Source: Chloroflexia bacterium (GTDB taxonomy: Bacteria > Chloroflexota > Chloroflexia > Thermobaculales > Thermobaculaceae). Taken from it: a stretch of DNA of 47,283 bases. The position numbers and the translations under genes were made by a program. How positions within the stretch are numbered: position 1 is the stretch's first letter; the number at the start of each line of letters is the position of its first letter. Location: positions 55,655 through 102,937 of the forward strand of contig JAUJMR010000010.1 of NCBI GenBank assembly GCA_030446765.1, in the 5' to 3' direction. Shown here in pieces: positions 8,793 to 18,520 of this stretch. The notes under the pieces are model-generated. The model saw only the letters and a program-made list of their open reading frames with translations. It did not search any database and was not told the origin of the DNA.

Positions 8793-10934
8793 ATGGACCA
8801 GGCCGCGTCATCTGCGACGCCCAGCATACATCCGGGCCGGCCCGAGACCGCCGATACGCTGTTGGGTGGGTATCACCTACTCGCGGCGCGCGTTGTCTGG
8901 CTGACCGTGGCGATTGCGTCTGTCGCGCTCTTTCTAGCGAGCATACCCCCCTTTTACGCTGATCTGTTGGATCTGTCGGGTCCGCACATGGCCTGGGCAG
9001 ACGACTCCGTTCGCATCGGCCTGGAACAGCTCGGCATCTCGCTTCGCATCTACGCCGCCTATTCCATAGTGGTGGTGATAGCCCTGGCGGCGGTCTTTAT
9101 CGGGACTGGCGCGCTCATCTTCTGGCGTAAGCCGGATGATCGCGCGGCACTATTCTTCGCGCTAACGCTCGTCGTGTTCGGCGCGGTGTGGCCGAATACC
9201 CTCGATTCGCTGGCGAGCATCCATCCCGGTCTCGAAGCAATCGTCGGCGTGCTGGACACGTGGGGATTCGCGTCCTTCTTCCTCCTGTTCTACCTCTTCC
9301 CCGACGGACGCTTCGTACCCCGCTGGACGCGCTGGGCCGCAGTCGTGCTTGTGTTGGAGCTGGTGCTCGCGGAGCACTTCCTGCCTCTCCGCTGAGCGCC
9401 GATAACTGGCCCGCTGTGTTGAGCGTTCCGTTCTACGTGGGTCTGTTCGGCTCTGTGTTCATGGCCCCGATTTACCGGTATTGGCGCAAGTCCGGTTCGG
9501 TAGAGCGGCAGCAGCTCAAGTGGGTGACGTCCAGCCTGGTGGTGGCGCTCGTGAGCTTTTTGGGGGTCGGCGCGCTTAGCGACGTCCCGGCCCTGAGCAA
9601 GCCCGGAATCCCGGCCGCGCTCCTCGCCTTATCAGGTCCTGTCGCCTTCGGACTCGTCTTTATGCTGGTGCCTGCCTCTATTGGAATCGCGGTCCTGCGC
9701 TACCGCCTGTGGGACATCGACCCAATCATCAACCGCACACTCGTCTACGGCGCACTCACGGCGACCATCATCGGGCTCTATATCTGACGGTCGGCTACCT
9801 GGGGGCCATCTTTTCCACGGACACCAACCTGCTGTTCTCCCTGGCAGCCACCGGCTTCATCGCTATCCTCTTCCAGCCGCTGCGCGAGCGCCTGCAGCGG
9901 GGGTGAACCGGCTGATGTACGGAGAGCGCGACGAGCCGTACGCGGTGATCTCCCGCCTGGGCCAGCGGCTGGAGGCGACGCTTGATCCTGATGCGGTTCT
10001 CCCCACGGTGGTGGAGACCGTACGGCACGCGCTCCGGTTGCCGTACGCCGCCGTCGCACTCAAGCGGGCGGAAGGCTACATCGTCGCAGCGGCCAGTGGC
10101 GAACCGGCGTCCGAGCAGCTCCGTCTCCCACTCGTCTACCAGAACGATATTGTAGGCCAGCTGATGCTCAGTCCACGTGCCCCCGGGGAGAAGTTTGCGC
10201 CGTCCGACCGTCGGCTGCTCGACGACCTGGCCCGCCAGGCGGGTGTAGCGGCTCACGCGGTGCAGCTCACTTCGGACCTGCAGCGCTCCCGAGAGCGGCT
10301 GGTGACGGCGCGGGAGGAGGAGCGGCGGAGGCTCCGGCGCGACCTGCACGATGGGCTGGGTTCCAGGCTGGCCGCGCTCAACCTGCAGGCGGGAGCGCTG
10401 CGCGGCCTGATCAGGCGCGATCCCGATGCGGCGGACGAGGCGGTGGCGGAGTTGCGTGATGAGATACGCACTTCGATCGCCGACATCCGCCGCCTGGTGT
10501 ATGGGCTGCGTCCACCCGCGCTGGACGAGTTGGGCCTGGTGGCCGCCATCCGCCAGCGCGCCGCGGTGTGCGCCCTCGGTGAATCCAGCGGCGAGAGCAA
10601 CGATCTCCAGGTCGAGGTGCACGCGCCCGAGCGCCTGCCGGCTCTGCCGGCGGCTGTAGAAGCGGCCGCCTACCGCATCGTCGAGGAGGCGTTGACGAAC
10701 GTGGTGTGCCATGCCCGTGCCGCTACCTGCGTGGTCCGGCTTTCCATCGAGGAACGTGCCCTGAGCCTGGAGATCGCCGACGACGGGGTGGGACTGCGGC
10801 CGATCCACGCTGCGGGTGTGGGGCTGCTCTCGATGCGCGAGCGCGCGGCGGAGCTCGGTGGCACCTGCGTCGTGGAGTCTACGCCGGGGCGCGGCACACG
10901 GGTGCTCGCGCGGCTACCCCTTGCGGGGCATTGA
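8793..10934 (+). CDS. Membrane sensor histidine kinase, NarL/DesK type (HisKA_3), three frameshifts
   Basis: About 714 residues after repair. The N-terminal half has roughly eight membrane helices. A linker follows (FQPLRERLQRGVNRLMYGER), then a GAF-like region around LPTVVETVRHALRLPYAAVA. The HisKA_3 phosphoacceptor site is RRDLHDGLGSRLAALNLQAG with H near residue 520. The HATPase domain shows EEALTNVVCHARA, ADDGVGL and GVGLLSMRERAAELGG. The frame breaks near 9385, near 9785 and in the G5 at 9899-9903; each is a single missing base. The gene ends 4 bases before a LuxR-type regulator, its evident partner. The signal is unknown. Confidence 0.85.
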
Positions 10935-10938
10935 AGGG

Positions 10939-11603
10939 ATGGACTGCTTGCGCATCCTGATCGCCGATGATCATCCGCTGGTCCGTAAGGGACTCCGGAG
11001 CGTCCTCGGCTCTGTGCCGGAGTTCGAGGTGGTCGGCGAGGCGGCGAGCGGGCGGGAGGCGGCGGAGCGGGCAGTCGCCATGCAGCCCGATGTGGTGCTG
11101 ATGGACCTGCAGATGCCCGGTGGCAGCGGCATCGAAGCCACGCGGGAGATCATGTGAACCAGCCCGCAGATTCGGGTCCTTGTCGTGACACTCTTTCAGG
11201 ACGACGAGTCCGTGTTCACGGCGCTACGCGCGGGAGCACGCGGGTACGTACTCAAGGATGCGGACGAGGAGGATCTCATAGCCGCAGTCCGGGCGGTGGG
11301 CAGGGGGAAGCGATCTTCAGCCCTTCAGTTGCCACCCGAGTGCTCTCCTACTTCGCCGCCCCCCGGCCGACGGCACCGCAGCAAGTGTTTCCTACGCTCA
11401 CGGACCGCGAGCGCGATATCCTCCGCCTGATCGCCCACGGCCTTCCCAACCCGGCTATCGCGAGCCAACTGAATCTGAGCCCGAAGACGGTGGGCAACTA
11501 TGTCTCGAACATCTTCGGCAAGCTCCAGGTCGCCGATCGCGCCACGGCATCGTCCGCAGAGGCAGGGCTAGCGGAGAGGAGGACCGGCTCACGCGACATA
11601 TAG
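10939..11603 (+). CDS. LuxR/NarL-family response regulator, interrupted
   Basis: About 221 residues. The receiver domain has the acidic pair ADDHPLVRKGL, the phosphorylation site D56 in VVLMDLQMPG and the conserved lysine of YVLKDA. The C-terminal LuxR helix-turn-helix covers LTDRERDILRLIAHGLPNPA and LNLSPKTVGNYVSNIFGKLQ. Two defects occur. A TGA at codon 73 (11155-11157) sits where Arg is usual (REIM-stop-TSPQIRVLVVT). One G is missing from the G5 at 11303-11307, after which the reading continues as GEAIFSPSVATRVL. It is the cognate partner of the kinase just upstream. A CGA-to-TGA change or a base-call error would explain the stop. Confidence 0.82.
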
Positions 11604-12110
11604 CAGGGCAGGTGCGGGCTCTGTGGTTCGTGCGGTGAGCCAGAGGCGCGAGCTCCCGGTTGCAATATCCGGGGCGAGCGCCGCCTATCCCAGATCGTGC
11701 TATTCATAGAAAGCGCAACCGGGCCGGACAGCAGCGAATACGTGGGAGATGTCCGGGACATTTAGCGGAACTAAATGGGCCAACCGGAGCAAGTCGAGCA
11801 TCGAAAGCTTCGCCACTACGTCGGCATCTTACCCTTCCTAGCAGACCATCGGTACAGCAACAGAGAGCAGGGTTGATACACAATCCGCTTGAAGCGTGGG
11901 GCGTGTCATCCCGAGAGGAGTAGGGGATCCCGTACCACGTATTCTTCGCACGCTCGGAATGACGGATCTGCTCCCGTACAACCGGAGTCCGTATCAGCCA
12001 TGTACTGCCGAGTTCGCTGGGTATCCGCGTCCGGGGTGCTGGCTCCCTCCTGCAGTTCAGGATGACACGGGTCGCTTGGAGTGTGCGGAGCGGATGATCG
12101 GCCGGGTCCG
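11604..12110. other. Intergenic region holding one palindromic repeat copy
   Basis: This gap lies between the convergent response regulator and ABC exporter genes. The repeat copy at 11874-11996 is the only structured element I recognise. The rest shows no convincing coding frame. Confidence 0.5.
11874..11996. repeat. Dispersed palindromic repeat, copy 1 (inverted orientation)
   Basis: The ends are GATACACAATCCG and its near-complement CCGGAGTCCGTATC. The core reads GTCATCCCGAGAGGAG, GGGATCCCGTACCACG and TTCGCACGCTCGGAATGAC. This is the same element as the copies at 16540, 17621, 33245, 35612, 36987 and 42087, read from the other strand. It sits between convergent genes. Confidence 0.8.
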
Positions 12111-13939
12111 TCAGCGACCGTGGTCCGCCTCGGTGGGTACTATCGGTCCGGAGGCGAAGAACGAGCGGGTGTACAGCCGGTAGTAGAGCCCTTCGATGTT
12201 GAGCAGCTCGGTGTGCGTGCCCTGCTCCACGATCCTCCCCGCGTCCAGCACGATGATCCGGTCCGCACGCTCCACGGTGGATAGGCGATGCGCGATGACC
12301 AGGGTTGTCCGATCTCGCATCAGCGACTCCAGGGCATCCTGGACCAGCGCCTCCGACTCGTTGTCGAGCGCCGCGGTCGCCTCGTCGAGGATCAGCACAC
12401 GGCCGTTCCGCAGGAGCGCGCGCGCGATCGCCACACGCTGTCGCTGTCCCGCGGAGAGCTTCACTCCCCGCTCCCCGACGAGCGTGTCGTACCCATCAGG
12501 CAGCAGCCGGATGAAGTTGTCCGCGTTCGCCGCGCGCGCCGCATCCTCAATCTCTGCGTCGCTCGCGTCCAGCCGGCCGTAGCGGATGTTCTCCCGAACG
12601 CTCGCGCCGAACAGCAGGGTCTCCTGCGGGACGATACTGATATGTGAGCGGAGACTCTCCAGCGCGAGACTGCGGACCGGGTAGCCGTCGAGGCGCACCT
12701 CCCCGCTCTGTGGCTCGTAGAACCGGGGATCAGGTTGACCAGCGTGGTCTTACCCGCCCCCGACGGCCCGACGATGGCCACCACCTCGCCCGGCTCCGCG
12801 GTCAACGTGACGTCGTGCAGCACGTCCCTGTCGCCGGTATACGAGAATCGCACATCCTGCAGCTCGACTTTGCCGCGAACCTGGGCGAGCGCCACGCCGC
12901 CAGCACCGCCAAGCGGCTCGACCGGCTCGTCGAGCACCTCGAAGATCCGCTCCGCCGCGCCGAGCGCTTCCGCGAGCTGGCTGTACAGCGTGGTGAGCGT
13001 GCCGATCGGGCCGATGATGAGCAGCATGTACACGAGCATGCTCACGAGCTCCCCTGGAGTTAGGCTACCGGCGAGCACTTGCCTGCCGCCATACCAGAGG
13101 ACGAACGTCACCGCCCCGAAACCGAGCAGCGTGATGACCGGCACGAACACGGCGCGCACGCGGGCACGACGGAGCGCGGTATGGAACGCCCGGTCCACCG
13201 CCGCCCCGAAGCGCCCTGCCTCGTACCCCTCGCGTCCGTACGCCTTGACCACCCGCACCCCCGCGAGCGTCTCTTCCAGCACGGCGTTCGCATCGCCAAG
13301 CTCCGCCTGCGTCTGGTTGCTCAGCCTGCGCAGCCGGCCGCCGAAGACCCGCCCGAACAGCGCGATGGGCACGAGCGTGAGCACGATCGCGAGGCTTAGC
13401 CGCCAGTCCGTCCAGAGCATGATCGCGATTGCGCCGACGAGGATAACCGCCTGGCCCAGCACCCCGGGCAGATTGTTCGTGACGTTCGATTGCAGGAGCG
13501 TCGCGTCGTTCGTGATGCGCGACATGAGCTCGCCCGTGCGCCGATCGTTCAGATACCCGAGAGGAAGCTGACTCATGTGCCCGTACAGGCTCTTGCGGAC
13601 ATCCGCGACCACCCGCTCACCGACATACGCGAGCAGATACGTCTGCGCGAAGCCGAAGAGCGTTTGCAGGAGCAGGATCCCGACGAGCGCGCCCGTGACG
13701 AGATTGAGTAGACCAGCGTCGCGCTCGACGAGCGCGGAGTCGATGATGTTCCGCACACCCCACGGGAGCGCGAGAAAGACGAGGCTGGACAGGGTCAGGA
13801 AGACGCCCGCGAGTGCGAGCTTGCCCATATATGGACGCACGAAGCCGAGCAGCCGCCATAGCCCGCCGACTGTGACCTGGCTTTGCGGCGTCCGCTCCGC
13901 TGCACCCGGCGTACCAGCACCTTCCACCTCGCTCCGCAT
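12111..13939 (-). CDS. ABC exporter, fused permease and ATPase (MdlB/MsbA-like), frameshifted
   Basis: About 609 residues after repair. The N-terminal transmembrane domain has six helices (residues ~30-320) with the coupling sequences [20 protein letters not shown] and [13 protein letters not shown]. The ATPase domain shows Walker [10 protein letters not shown], signature [15 protein letters not shown], Walker [13 protein letters not shown] and the switch histidine in VIAHRLSTV. The two parts are split by one missing base in the G4 at 12725-12728; restoring it gives [14 protein letters not shown] take ATG 13939 (MRSEVEGAG) as start, with AGGA upstream. Half-transporters like this homodimerise to export lipids or drugs. 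It stands alone and is divergent from the MDR dehydrogenase. Confidence 0.87.
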
Positions 13940-14111
13940 CTGATTCTTGTCCTGACTCCATTCTACCGGCTTGCAGCCGGGACACAGAATCCGTCGCCCG
14001 GTGCCGTTCATTCGCGGCTGCGGGATTCCGGAGCGGCGTCCTCTCGGCCTGGTGGGGTGACGCGCGTTGACGGGGCGGGGGAACGCGACGCCGGAGGTGT
14101 GCACCACGCCA

Positions 14112-14140
14112 TTGACGGCACGTGCCCGCGGTGTTAGCCT
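14112..14140 (+). promoter_or_regulatory. Putative sigma-70 promoter for the MDR dehydrogenase
   Basis: TTGACG (14112-14117), a 17-base spacer and TAGCCT (14135-14140) lie 32 bases before the ATG at 14173. The -35 box is good and the -10 box moderate. Position in the divergent intergenic region supports it. Confidence 0.45.
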
Positions 14141-14172
14141 GCCCCAAGTACGCGCAAGGAAGAGAGGCGTCC

Positions 14173-15288
14173 ATGCCCCGAGAACTGATCGCCATTGCCC
14201 CGCGCACGCCGCAACTGCGCGAGTACGATGAACAACCGCTCGAATCGCGCCAGATTCGCATCAGGACGGAGCTCGCGTCCCCGAAGCACGGCACGGAGCT
14301 CGTGGGTTACCGTGCGGAGAACACGGGGCGGCGATATGACCCCGCGTGGGGCGCGTTCGTGCCCGTTGATCCCGAAGACACGGGCGGCTTCCCGTTCGCA
14401 CTGGGCAACATGGCGGTCGGTATCGTTAGCGAGATCGGCCCGGAGGTGAGCCGGTTCGCGGTCGGAGACCGCGTCTTCGGCCACCTTCCCATTCGGGAAA
14501 CCCACACCGTCGAGGAGAACAACGTCGATCCTCTGCCGGAGGGGCTCTCCGCCGAGGCCGCCGTCTGCCTCGATCCCGCGGTGATGATGATGGCGATGCG
14601 CGACGCGAATATCAAGCTCGGCGACGAGGTCGCGGTGTTCGGCCTCGGCGCGCTCGGGCTGATGGGCGTGCAACTGGCGCGCATTGCAGGCGCCACCACC
14701 GTGATCGGCGTGGACCCCATCGAAGCCCGGCGCGATGTGGCGAATCAGCTTGGGGCGGACATCACGCTCGACCCTACCGCAGGCGCTGGAGACGCCGGCC
14801 TCGCGATCCGCCGGATGACCGGGCTGCACCAGCGGGTAGGCCCAGAACGCCCCCAGCGTCGGCGCGTCATCGGTGGGTACTGGGAGATACCCTCCCAGCA
14901 CCGGCAGCTCGGAGTGGACGTTGCTATAGAGTCGTCCGGCAGCACTCAAGCGCTGCACCACGCGATCCGGTCCGCGCGCTTCGGCGGTACGATCTGCCTG
15001 ATCTCCTATTATGGCCGGGACGCCGCTGGTCTGCGGCTCGGCGAGGAGTTCCATATCAACCAGCTCCAGCTCGTTTCCTCTCGCGTGGAGAGTCTGCCGC
15101 TGCGGGATGCTCCCTTGTGGGACCTGCAGCGGCTGGTGGAAGTCGCGCTGAGTTGGCTCGTGTCCGGCCGTCTCTCCGCGGAAGGAATCCTCACGCCGAT
15201 CGTCCCCTTCGAGGATGCTGAGGAGGCGTATCGGGACATCGACGAGCATCCGGAGCGTTCGATCAAGCTCGGGATACGGTTCGGGTGA
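14173..15288 (+). CDS. Zinc-independent medium-chain dehydrogenase/reductase with an unusual insert
   Basis: A 371-residue MDR protein. The catalytic N-terminal domain has [14 protein letters not shown] where zinc enzymes have GxCGTD, so the zinc-ligand cysteine is missing. The nucleotide-binding fold is intact ([20 protein letters not shown], with the acidic end VIGVDP). An extra stretch of about 25 residues (from [14 protein letters not shown] to EIPSQHRQ, 14821-14905) interrupts the region where relatives go directly from the G-rich turn to VDVAIE. The ATG is preceded by GGAAGAGAGG. The protein probably reduces or oxidises a polyol or sugar; the neighbouring aldo/keto reductase points the same way. 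The substrate is unknown. Confidence 0.8.
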   Translation: MPRELIAIAPRTPQLREYDEQPLESRQIRIRTELASPKHGTELVGYRAENTGRRYDPAWGAFVPVDPEDTGGFPFALGNMAVGIVSEIGPEVSRFAVGDRVFGHLPIRETHTVEENNVDPLPEGLSAEAAVCLDPAVMMMAMRDANIKLGDEVAVFGLGALGLMGVQLARIAGATTVIGVDPIEARRDVANQLGADITLDPTAGAGDAGLAIRRMTGLHQRVGPERPQRRRVIGGYWEIPSQHRQLGVDVAIESSGSTQALHHAIRSARFGGTICLISYYGRDAAGLRLGEEFHINQLQLVSSRVESLPLRDAPLWDLQRLVEVALSWLVSGRLSAEGILTPIVPFEDAEEAYRDIDEHPERSIKLGIRFG

Positions 15289-15409
15289 TTGAAGCGCCGA
15301 CCCGTATATGTGGGCGTTCGGAGTGCGGGAACGATTCATGCCTTGGGGTGACCGGGAGTTAGCCCACGTATCGGAGTGGAAACGACCCGGAGAATAAGGA
15401 GAACCAGGG

Positions 15410-16420
15410 ATGCAGACAAGGCGGATGGGCAGGACGGGGCTGCGGGTGAGCGAGGTGTGCCTCGGCACGATGACATTCGGCAATCAGGCCAATGAGCAGA
15501 CCTCGTTCGGCATCATGGACGCGGCAGATGAGGCTGGCGTGTACTTCTTCGACACCGCCGACGCCTATCCCCTTGGCGGGGAGCCGGGCAGTCAGGGTCG
15601 GACGGAGGAAATCGTTGGCAAATGGCTCGAGGATCGGGGCGCACGCCACCGCGTGATCCTTGCGACGAAGTGCTTCGGTACGATGAGCGATTTGCCGAAC
15701 GACCGTGGCCTCTCGCGCAAGCACATCATCGATGCGTGCGACGCCTCCTTGCGTCGGCTGCGCACCGATTACATCGACCTCTACCAGGCGCACCAGTTCG
15801 ACGCCGATACTCCCATCGAGGAGACGATGCGCGCGTTTGACACGCTCGTGCAGGCGGGGAAGGTGCGCTACGCGGGCTGCTCGAACTACCCGGCGTGGCG
15901 GCTGGGCGAGGCGCTGTGGACGAGCGAGCGGGGGAACCTGGCTCGCTATGAGTGCGTCCAGCCACGCTACAACATCCTGTTCCGGATGATCGAGGACGAG
16001 TTGCTGCCGCTCTGCCGGGAGCACGGCGTGGGCGTGATCGCGTACAACCCGCTCGCGGGCGGCATGCTCACCGGCCGCTACCGCACGGAGCGGGAGGTGC
16101 GGCAGGGCACGCGCTTTGGGCTCTCGGGTGCGGGCGAGATGTACCAGAAACGCTACTGGAACGACGCGGTGTTCGAGCAGGTCGAGCGCCTGGGCGACTA
16201 TTTCGAGGCACGTGGCAAGAGTCTCGCGCACGTTGCACTCGCCTGGGTGCTCGCGCAAGAGGGGATCACGAGCGCGATCCTCGGCGCGAGCACGCCGGAG
16301 CAGCTCCGCGAGAGCCTGGGCGGTGTCGGCCTTGTGCTCGACGAGGAGGAAATCAAGATGTGCAACGATGCATGGTACAACCTCCCGAAAGAGCGCGACC
16401 CGTCCATCGCGCGCCGTTAG
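15410..16420 (+). CDS. Aldo/keto reductase
   Basis: A 336-residue (beta/alpha)8 NADPH-dependent reductase. The catalytic tetrad is visible: D48 and Y53 in FDTADAY, K87 in ATKCFG and H128 in QAHQFD. The cofactor-binding C-terminal part (ITSAILGASTPEQLRESL) is intact. It resembles the voltage-gated-potassium-channel-beta/YghZ-like branch (MGRTGLRVSEVCLGTMTFG). GGAGAATAAGGAG precedes the ATG. It is cotranscribed with or follows the MDR dehydrogenase by 121 bases. It reduces aldehydes or keto sugars; the physiological substrate cannot be deduced. Confidence 0.92.
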   Translation: MQTRRMGRTGLRVSEVCLGTMTFGNQANEQTSFGIMDAADEAGVYFFDTADAYPLGGEPGSQGRTEEIVGKWLEDRGARHRVILATKCFGTMSDLPNDRGLSRKHIIDACDASLRRLRTDYIDLYQAHQFDADTPIEETMRAFDTLVQAGKVRYAGCSNYPAWRLGEALWTSERGNLARYECVQPRYNILFRMIEDELLPLCREHGVGVIAYNPLAGGMLTGRYRTEREVRQGTRFGLSGAGEMYQKRYWNDAVFEQVERLGDYFEARGKSLAHVALAWVLAQEGITSAILGASTPEQLRESLGGVGLVLDEEEIKMCNDAWYNLPKERDPSIARR

Positions 16421-16834
16421 CCCGGACGGTATGATGAGCATATTGCGCTATGCGCTGGCAGACCAGGACAAGATGTGGAATCTGTAGCGCTACCCGGACC
16501 CGGCGGTGGACCAGTCGCCGAGTCCGCACAAGTAAGATTGACTCCCTCAGAGTAGTGACGCTTTTGTCATTCCGAGCGTGCGAGGAATCCGTGGTCCCAG
16601 TGGACGGATCCCTCAGCGCGTTCGGGATGACATGCACTATGGCCCAGGCGGATTGCGTATGACGTCTCTGGCTGGCCGATGTGGAATTTATGGGCGCCGG
16701 CGCGCGTGGCTGCTGGCGGGGCACGCTGTTACCGCGGATACAAGTCCGCACCCCAGGCGACCTCCGGGAACGATATCCGGCGAGATCGTTGATTTGGATC
16801 TGAACTAGGAGTTGGTTGAGAAAGTGAAGGGCTG
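16421..16834. other. Intergenic region with one palindromic repeat copy
   Basis: Besides the repeat at 16540-16660 there are only very short frames (for example an 18-codon frame starting at 16430). None has a convincing ribosome-binding site, and no known element is visible. Confidence 0.5.
16540..16660. repeat. Dispersed palindromic repeat, copy 2
   Basis: The core matches the family: TTGTCATTCCGAGCGTGCGA, GGAATCCGTGGT, GGACGGATCCCTCA and GTTCGGGATGAC. The right outer arm is GGCGGATTGCGTATGAC and the left arm is degraded (GACTCCCTCAG). It is intergenic, downstream of the aldo/keto reductase. Confidence 0.85.
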
Positions 16835-17638
16835 ATGATCGAGAGCGATAGCACTGCGGAGTTGTATGTGCGCGTGTGGGGCGATGGTGATGAGCGCGTC
16901 GTGCTCGTGCACGGCAGCAACTCCTCGGACCCTGGCGCCATCTTCGCTGAGCAGCAAGTCCTCGCCGATCGATACACCCTCCTCGTCCCGGATCGACGCG
17001 GCTATGGGAGCAGTCCGGCGGTGGATAAGCCAGACTACGATATAGACGTGCAGGACATCACCACGCTGCTGGGCGGCGGCGCGCATCTGGTGGGTTTCTC
17101 ATACGGCGGGGTGCTCGCCTTGCTCGTCACGGCACGCACCCCCCACCTCGTTCGCTCGCTCACCCTAATAGAGCCACCGGCGTTCGGGGTGGCGCGCGGC
17201 AATCAGGCGGTGGAGGATCTGATCCAGCGGATGGCGTACCTTTGGGCGGCAGATCGGGACCTCACTCCCGAGCAATTCATCGCAGGCTTCGAGCAGGCGC
17301 TCGGTGTGCCCGTGCGAGAGCCGGTGGAGCTGTCCCCCGAGAGCCGCAGATCGGCCGCGCAGACCATGAACGAGCCGCCCCCGTGGGATGCCGAGATCGA
17401 CCTCGACGCCGTGGCCGCTGCGCCGTGCCCAAAGCTCGTGGTGTCCGGGGAGTGGATCCCCTTGATCGAGGCCGTGGCGAACGTGCTCACTGAGCACCTG
17501 AATGCCGAGCGGCTCTACGTCGCGGGCGCTGGCCATGCCGTCCACCTGACCGCCGCCGAACAGTTCAATGCTCGCCTCATCGCCATGATCGAAACCTCGC
17601 AGGTTTCCAATACGACGGGTGATACGGGCTCTGGCTGA
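16835..17638 (+). CDS. Alpha/beta hydrolase
   Basis: A 267-residue serine hydrolase. The oxyanion region is VLVHGSNS, the nucleophile elbow GFSYGG holds S89, and the catalytic histidine is probably H234 in GAGHAVHL. A cap region lies between residues ~115 and 190. The last residues (NTTGDTGSG) and the stop are encoded by the left arm of a dispersed repeat (17621-17735), so the C-terminus may have been replaced by insertion of that element. There is no signal peptide. The substrate is unknown. The ATG has only a weak purine stretch (GTGAAGG) before it. Confidence 0.88.
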   Translation: MIESDSTAELYVRVWGDGDERVVLVHGSNSSDPGAIFAEQQVLADRYTLLVPDRRGYGSSPAVDKPDYDIDVQDITTLLGGGAHLVGFSYGGVLALLVTARTPHLVRSLTLIEPPAFGVARGNQAVEDLIQRMAYLWAADRDLTPEQFIAGFEQALGVPVREPVELSPESRRSAAQTMNEPPPWDAEIDLDAVAAAPCPKLVVSGEWIPLIEAVANVLTEHLNAERLYVAGAGHAVHLTAAEQFNARLIAMIETSQVSNTTGDTGSG

Positions 17639-17735
17639 ACGATAGGGCATCTGTCATTCCGAGCGTGCGAGGAATCCGTGGTCCGGGCTATGGATCCCTC
17701 ACTACATTCGGGATGACAACACCACCGCGACGATT
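17621..17735. repeat. Dispersed palindromic repeat, copy 3
   Basis: It begins GATACGGGCTCTGGCTGAAC, which supplies the stop codon of the hydrolase. It continues CTGTCATTCCGAGCGTGCGA, GGAATCCGTGGT, ATGGATCCCTCA and ATTCGGGATGAC. It lies between the convergent hydrolase and cofE and may serve both as a transcription end. Confidence 0.85.
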
Positions 17736-17749
17736 GGCGGGCAGGTGCG

Positions 17750-18520
17750 CTAGCGGAAGAGGTCGTTGGCGGGGAGCATGACCAGTTGCTGGCCGTTGCC
17801 ATCCGCCGGGGCGGGGTTGTAGCCGCGAATGAGGGCGACGGGGCGGGCGTCGGTCTTGCCCATCACCAGCTCGGAGGCCGCGGCCAGCTCGTCGGCGACG
17901 GCGATGATCGAGGCGGCCATCTCTCGGCCCCATTGGTCCGGCTCGCCTCGGTAGTCCGCAATGGGGGACATCCCGGCAACGCCGATGGCGACGTTCGTGA
18001 TGCCCCACCGCCACGCCCTTCCGAACGAGTCGGTGATGATGACTGCAAGGTCCACCCCCGTGCTATCCCGGATGCGTGTTCGGAGGGAACGGGCGGAGGC
18101 GTCGGGATCCTCGGGCAAGAGGCAGACGGTGTCCTCCCCGGGCACGTTCGAAGCATCCACGCCGGCGTTGGCGCACACGAAGCCGTGGTGGGTCTGGGTG
18201 ATGAGGATGCCACGGTCCATTCGCACGATGCGCGCGCTTTCGCGCAGCACGACCTCGACCTGGCGGGGATCTTTGTTGCTGCCGTGGGCGAAGCGAGTGG
18301 CGAGGTCGGAGGGTGTGATGCCCTGGAGGTCCACGATGCGTCCCTCGGCCTTGCTGACCACTTTGTGTGTCACGACGAGGACATCGCCGGTTTGCAGTTG
18401 CAGGTCGGCCGCGCGACAGGCGTCGAGGATGAGTGCGGCGAGGTCGTCGCCCGCGCGGATCTCGGGGATGCCAGGGATTGGGATGATGCTCACGGCGCCC
18501 GTGGGATTGGTTCCCGTCAT
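17750..18520 (-). CDS. cofE: Coenzyme F420:L-glutamate ligase
   Basis: A 256-residue enzyme that adds gamma-linked glutamates to F420-0 with GTP. Family signatures are PIPGIPEIRAGDDLAALI at the start, VVTHKVVSKAEGR, the metal region TDSFGRAWRWG with adjacent VAIGVAGM, and the C-terminal region GREMAASIIAVADELAAAS. It is a stand-alone ligase, not fused to the nitroreductase-like domain of actinobacterial FbiB. ATG 18520 is chosen because it overlaps the cofC stop (ATGA, 18517-18520) and gives the family length; a longer frame upstream adds only Gly/Ala sequence. It is the last gene of the F420 operon. Confidence 0.93.
   Translation of the reverse strand: MTGTNPTGAVSIIPIPGIPEIRAGDDLAALILDACRAADLQLQTGDVLVVTHKVVSKAEGRIVDLQGITPSDLATRFAHGSNKDPRQVEVVLRESARIVRMDRGILITQTHHGFVCANAGVDASNVPGEDTVCLLPEDPDASARSLRTRIRDSTGVDLAVIITDSFGRAWRWGITNVAIGVAGMSPIADYRGEPDQWGREMAASIIAVADELAAASELVMGKTDARPVALIRGYNPAPADGNGQQLVMLPANDLFR

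Noticed and set aside
11155..11157. In-frame TGA in the response regulator as a selenocysteine codon
   Set aside because: The expected residue is Arg, not a redox Cys. The nearest hairpin (CCCG/CGGG) starts only a few bases after the TGA and its loop does not fit the bacterial SECIS pattern.
15359..16441. Long minus-strand open frames opposite the aldo/keto reductase, the phosphatase-fold hydrolase and others
   Set aside because: They are Arg/His-rich mirror frames of real genes, a usual effect of high GC. They show no domains and no ribosome-binding sites.
16430..16487. An 18-codon frame after the aldo/keto reductase gene
   Set aside because: No ribosome-binding site and no regulatory structure follow it. 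It is probably a chance frame.
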